DNA of 49,512 bases from Candidatus Poseidoniaceae archaeon (lineage in GTDB: Archaea > Thermoplasmatota > Poseidoniia > Poseidoniales > Poseidoniaceae), in NCBI GenBank assembly GCA_949373265.1, contig CASICT010000007.1:1-49512 (forward strand). Reading direction: 5' to 3'. Below the pieces are notes generated by a model. That model was not told the origin of the DNA, made no database searches, and saw only the letters and a list, made by a program, of their open reading frames with translations. The translations under genes were made by a program, and so were the position numbers. Below are positions 45,383 through 49,512 of the stretch, in pieces. Position 1 is the stretch's first letter. The number at the start of each line of letters is the position of its first letter.

Positions 45383-48300
45383 TCAGTAATCCCAGTCTTT
45401 GCCGTCTTCACCATCTCCACCACGGGAGAGGATAAATGCGCCAGCAACGAATGCTAATACCACTAGACCAATAATTACGCCGTAGACGGTCATAGGGACT
45501 TCTCCGCCCTCGGTTTTATCGCCTACTACACATCCATCTGCATTCGGGTTTACTTCACAATCGTCCACGAGATTCGAGTCGATTGTTAGTACTGTATCGG
45601 TACCAGGAAGTGCGTTAACCATGTTGGTCTTGTCATCATATGGTACTGCTGCAAAGAAGTAAGTCTTAGTTCCTGCAGCTCCGCCTGGATGCTTGATGTC
45701 AACAACAGTTGAATCTCCAGCATCTGCACACATTTCGTCACTAGTTGGCATATCTCCTGAATTACCCCAAGAGTAGTCAGCATAGCAAACCTTCCAGCCA
45801 GCAACATCCGAGACATCGCCACCAGCAGTCCATTTGACTGTCCAGTGGGTATCGTCCTTGTTCTCAACGGACATGGACTCTGCAACTGCGTCACCGTCAA
45901 CTTCTTTATCTGCGACTGCAGACCCTGTTGCGATAATTGGGTTACATCCGCCTAGATTACAGACTGTTAGTGTGTAAGTGTAGGTTACTCCATGTGTAGT
46001 ATCTGTCTGTCCGCTCAATGAACTGCTGATCAGAGATGTGTTCTCAATAGTAGTAGTACAATCTCCAATCGATGGACAGATTTCCATTGACAGCCAATCA
46101 GTTCCAGGAACTGTGTTACTAGAGTATGACCAACTCGCTTGGATGTTTCCGCCCTTAGTGGCAGTAACATCTGTCATTACAGGATTGCTTTCTGGGATGC
46201 TGATGAGTTGAATCTCTCCACCCATTAGCGCAATTTCTCCTTGTGCTAGAACTTGTCCATTATCATCTAGATCAATTGCGATTGAGCTTTCGCTTCCAGA
46301 CACTGTGATTGAAGAATCGAGTTTGACCCACTCCCCATTACTAGAAATCCAGAATACACTTGTAGGTGTTAGATTATTTGCATCATAGTTGAATGACATC
46401 GACTGAGCATGGACATCTTGAGCCAGGTATACAGCATTTGGTACGTAATCTAGAATTGCGACAGAGGTATAGTCACCTGCAAAACCGTATGCAGATAGGT
46501 CTTTTACGTATTCATCTTGTTCACTATCTGAGATTGTTACATCAAAGATGGTAGTACCACGGTAAGTCAAATCATAAATCATCTGAATTCCAGAGTCGCT
46601 AGAATCTACTCCGACTTGGCGATTCCAAACATCGATGTTGATGAAATCCTGTGCTGTTGACCCATATGCATCTGAAACTCTTACAGAGTAAGTGTTTGCT
46701 CCAGCCCAACGAGAGTCAATTGCCATCAATAAGCAGGTAGAATAGATCAAGCCTTGACCATTACATTCGGACGCCATTTCTGTACCATCTTGTCCTTCTC
46801 CAAGTCCAGGGTGAGTCCAGATGTAAGACAGGTTATTTCCACTTTCATCATCTGCATCATATGCATTTGCGACTAGAGTGATGCCTCCTCCAGGACCAAT
46901 GACTACATCCGCTGTGTTCTCTAGTGTTAGAGAAACTGAAGGTCTGTTGTTCAAAGCTGAAATCTTGTAGAAGTTCTCATCGTTGTTACGAGCAGACATG
47001 TCAGAGTACTTGTCCATTGAATTCTCATCTTGTTCGATGTTAATCATAGAAACTGTTGCTGTAATATTATAGATACCAGGAACGAATTCAAACATAACAC
47101 ATGCTTCACCGTCTTCGAAAGCGGTATCAGGCTGCATTGGATCGTTACCTAGTTTTAGATGCTGATAAGGCTGACCAAATCCAAAGGTACAGGAATCCGC
47201 TGTTGAAGTAGTAACAACTCCAGTTACGGTGTTCTCGATATCGAAAGTAACTTCCCAATCGTATGTAGTCATCAAATCGCTACCTAGGTGGCGAACGGAG
47301 GCTTGTACGCTGGACCATGCAGGGTTCAAAGGACCTTCTCTAATTCCAATCATGGTTGGTTCAGTCAATGCATTACCATTTTCGTCTGTCTGGTATCCTT
47401 GATTGATTACAAGGCCAGTAACTCCAATATCGTGGTAGGTCTGAACCTTTCCTTCAATCATAGATTCGCTAGTACCTGCATCATCATCTGTTACTGCAGT
47501 TACTTCACAGTAGTGAACGTAAGTTCGATCTTCCCTATCGCCAGCAGCGTTAGTAGTGGATACTGTTTCAGCACAATCTGGTAGTTGTCCATACAAGACA
47601 TAACTCTTCAGATTAACTTCAACGGAATAATCTCCACTTTCTCCAGACATGTCTGGGGAAACTTGCCCAGTCCATGTGGATTCGCCTTCGAAGCCGAGAA
47701 GAACGCGTGTTGCGTTAGTAATGTTATTCTCATCTTCTTGGTGGCGGAAAATTTCAGTATCAGGAGTTGAGGTACCGAAACCAGTAATATCATTTGTTCC
47801 AATAAGGAAGGTTCCATCGGAACCAACTGTTCCCTCGTTTTCAAGAGTTCCAGTTACTATCATCTCGAGAACGATAGAACGTGCAGACCAAGCGGCTGAA
47901 CCGCCTGTACTAACAGTTAATGTGAATGGTTTGTCTCCGCTACCGCCTTCGACTTCCTTTCCGGAATCCCAGGCTAGGTCGACGATGATGTCTGTCCAGT
48001 CAACTACAGAGACGTATGCCTCATGATAGTCGTTTCCAGGATCATTGTCACCAGCTGCAGAAACTTCTACTACAACTACATAGTTTCCAGTAGTAGGAGT
48101 CCATGTTGCAGGAGAACCTTGGTAAGACATGGTATACTTACCATTTGCGAGGTTTGCACCTACATCTAGTGAAGACCATGGACAAACGTAAGTGTCGTCA
48201 CAGACGACGTCGCCGTTAATCCAAGACAGGTCATTACCTGCTGCGTCCGTAGCAATCATGCCTCGGGCGCCACTTTCAGTTAGATACACTGTGACGGAAA

Positions 48301-48574
48301 CACCCATCTCAGTGATCGCAGAATCACCAGCATTGCTGATGAAAGCCTCAAAGTTCACATCATCACCGGCTTTCAGCGTATGCAGCTGTTCGCCAGTAAT
48401 TTCATCGGTCGTTGTATCGCGTGGCGATAATATGCTCACGACTTCAGCGTCAGGCCCAACTCGGCCATCTGCTTCAATCATGTTATTTTGTTCTAATTCG
48501 GACAAATCAAGCGCTGCAAACGAGGTGCTTGCTAACATTATTATTGCCAGAATCAGTGGGGTTAACTTGCTCAT
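45383..48574 (-). CDS. Large secreted, membrane-anchored surface protein (CARDB, PKD-like and FnIII-like domains)
   Basis: About 1,063 residues. The start is the ATG at 48574 because GGAGGAG ends 6 bases before it; in-frame ATGs at 48580 and 48616 fit less well. A signal peptide (LTPLILAIIMLASTSFAALD) is followed by CARDB-like domains (about 30-420, with AFISNAGDSAITEMGVSV and DNDPGNDYHEAYVSV), a PKD-like domain (about 560-660, ANAYDADDESGNNLSYIWTH), and two fibronectin III-like domains (about 800-1000). A single TM helix (VYGVIIGLVVLAFVAGAFIL) and a short acidic tail GGDGEDGKDWDY close the protein. Abundant Asp/Glu and paired Cys suit a marine extracellular protein; an S-layer or stalk role is possible but unproven. 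Confidence 0.8.
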   Translation of the reverse strand: MSKLTPLILAIIMLASTSFAALDLSELEQNNMIEADGRVGPDAEVVSILSPRDTTTDEITGEQLHTLKAGDDVNFEAFISNAGDSAITEMGVSVTVYLTESGARGMIATDAAGNDLSWINGDVVCDDTYVCPWSSLDVGANLANGKYTMSYQGSPATWTPTTGNYVVVVEVSAAGDNDPGNDYHEAYVSVVDWTDIIVDLAWDSGKEVEGGSGDKPFTLTVSTGGSAAWSARSIVLEMIVTGTLENEGTVGSDGTFLIGTNDITGFGTSTPDTEIFRHQEDENNITNATRVLLGFEGESTWTGQVSPDMSGESGDYSVEVNLKSYVLYGQLPDCAETVSTTNAAGDREDRTYVHYCEVTAVTDDDAGTSESMIEGKVQTYHDIGVTGLVINQGYQTDENGNALTEPTMIGIREGPLNPAWSSVQASVRHLGSDLMTTYDWEVTFDIENTVTGVVTTSTADSCTFGFGQPYQHLKLGNDPMQPDTAFEDGEACVMFEFVPGIYNITATVSMINIEQDENSMDKYSDMSARNNDENFYKISALNNRPSVSLTLENTADVVIGPGGGITLVANAYDADDESGNNLSYIWTHPGLGEGQDGTEMASECNGQGLIYSTCLLMAIDSRWAGANTYSVRVSDAYGSTAQDFINIDVWNRQVGVDSSDSGIQMIYDLTYRGTTIFDVTISDSEQDEYVKDLSAYGFAGDYTSVAILDYVPNAVYLAQDVHAQSMSFNYDANNLTPTSVFWISSNGEWVKLDSSITVSGSESSIAIDLDDNGQVLAQGEIALMGGEIQLISIPESNPVMTDVTATKGGNIQASWSYSSNTVPGTDWLSMEICPSIGDCTTTIENTSLISSSLSGQTDTTHGVTYTYTLTVCNLGGCNPIIATGSAVADKEVDGDAVAESMSVENKDDTHWTVKWTAGGDVSDVAGWKVCYADYSWGNSGDMPTSDEMCADAGDSTVVDIKHPGGAAGTKTYFFAAVPYDDKTNMVNALPGTDTVLTIDSNLVDDCEVNPNADGCVVGDKTEGGEVPMTVYGVIIGLVVLAFVAGAFILSRGGDGEDGKDWDY

Positions 48575-48807
48575 TGTCATCTCCTCCAAAAGGGTCGGTT
48601 GGATTCTCCACGGCATGTAGGGTATTTAGGGGTTGGCAAGGGCGATTCGATTTGACCTCAGAATAAATAAAAAATTAAGTTCCAGAAGTATAGACCGCAG
48701 CAAGGCGTTTCTTTGAAAAATTACACAACGATTCATCAGAAAACATCGCTGCTTGGTACAATGTGTTTGTGTATTCAGTACACAGACAAATGTAATTTCC
48801 AAACAGA

Positions 48808-49512
48808 TTAATCGACTGAGGAAAGAGCCTGAGATGGAGTAATCTTAGTCGCCTTAGAAACAGGAATCCATGTTGCTGCCAAAACTAGTATCCACCCCCC
48901 TAATACAATAGATGTAACTTCGAGCCAAGGAAGAATCAATTCTACACCCTGTTCTTCCCAGAAGGTTCGATACAATGCAACGTGGAAGGCCAAGGCTACA
49001 ATTGCACCATTAAGCATACCCAACAATGAAACCCAACTCACTTCAATAATCATTCCAGTCATTACCATTCTTTTCCTGAATCCTAAAGCACGTAGCATGC
49101 CAATTTCACCGGAGCGTTCTGAAACAGACCGATATGTTACAACACCAATTCCTGCGATTCCAACGATTAATCCAAGAGCGAGATAAGATTGGAAGATTAC
49201 TAGAATTGCAAATATTAAACCGAGTAATAACAGAATCTCATCTTCTACAACATAAGTGTAAACGCCTTGAGATGACAAATCATTCGATAACGATTTTTCT
49301 AGATCATTTGAAGATACATCCTCGCCATGTGAAACATAAATCCTGGTATCCACACCACCGAACTGTTCATCAACGATTTCACCATTCATCCAGATACCAG
49401 CACTAAACAATTGACTCGACTCAGATAATAACCCTCCAACCAGCACTTTACGGCTATTTCCCGGGTTTGAAATATCAATTAGGGAAATCGTTTTTCCAAT
49501 AGGAAGAGTCAT
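48808..49512 (-). CDS. ABC transporter permease, FtsX/MacB-like C-terminal part (5' partial)
   Basis: The visible 234 residues reach the window edge at their N-terminal side, so the gene very likely starts upstream. A periplasmic-type soluble part (GGVDTRIYVSHGEDVSSNDLEK) is followed by FtsX-domain helices with the family segment SVSERSGEIGMLRALGFRKR between helices 1 and 2, then two further helices and the closing PVSKATKITPSQALSSVD. This matches permeases of the MacB/LolC/FtsX class, which work with an ATPase to move lipoproteins or peptides or to drive extracellular enzymes. The ATPase gene is not in the window. Confidence 0.85.
   Translation of the reverse strand: MTLPIGKTISLIDISNPGNSRKVLVGGLLSESSQLFSAGIWMNGEIVDEQFGGVDTRIYVSHGEDVSSNDLEKSLSNDLSSQGVYTYVVEDEILLLLGLIFAILVIFQSYLALGLIVGIAGIGVVTYRSVSERSGEIGMLRALGFRKRMVMTGMIIEVSWVSLLGMLNGAIVALAFHVALYRTFWEEQGVELILPWLEVTSIVLGGWILVLAATWIPVSKATKITPSQALSSVD

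Overview
The window is archaeal. It encodes transcription factor TFB, DNA polymerase D small subunit (DP1), pelota, a membrane-bound LonB protease, ribosomal protein L40e, a UPF0147 protein, GatD and an A24 (preflagellin-type) peptidase. Combined with formate-tetrahydrofolate ligase, an NfeD/flotillin pair, moderate GC, very tight packing and very large membrane-anchored surface proteins, this points to a marine planktonic Thermoplasmatota, most likely Marine Group II (Poseidoniales). The lineage is an inference from gene content; no 16S rRNA is present.

Layout. 1-5.6 kb: end of a surface protein with a zinc-ribbon tail, a tRNA m1A methyltransferase, and a thioredoxin-headed surface protein. 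5.6-13.5 kb: LonB, AI-2E-family permease, UPF0147, A24 peptidase, L40e, a metal-ligand-less MBL-fold protein, a small propeller-like protein, a small Cys-rich basic protein and TFB. 13.5-21.6 kb: PurA, tRNA-Ala(UGC), GatD, an acyl-CoA carboxylase carboxyltransferase, a frameshift-broken secreted alpha/beta hydrolase with repeat domains, and AroE. 21.6-30.5 kb: two small membrane proteins, NfeD-like protein, flotillin, Fhs, pelota, a small unknown, DP1, a CinA-type amidohydrolase, tRNA-Val(UAC) and a HAD phosphatase with a hairpin-rich leader. 30.7-49.5 kb, all minus strand: a giant surface protein of about 4,690 residues (interrupted by frameshifts at 34.0-35.5 kb), another large surface protein, and the end of an ABC-type FtsX-like permease.

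About half of the window encodes surface-anchored repeat proteins. The most unusual items are: (i) the giant protein, which carries a DNRLRE-like head, beta-helix repeats, a cupredoxin domain and cadherin-like domains, and ends in a transmembrane helix followed in frame by a complete archaeal type IV pilin domain; (ii) five of six convergent gene pairs whose stop codons abut with exactly zero bases between them; (iii) two apparent pseudoenzymes (MBL fold without metal ligands, alpha/beta hydrolase with Gly at the nucleophile position); (iv) a leader with mutually exclusive hairpins and an occluded ribosome-binding site before the HAD gene. The two frameshift clusters look more like local sequence errors (homopolymer indels, sense preserved in shifted frames) than old pseudogenes.
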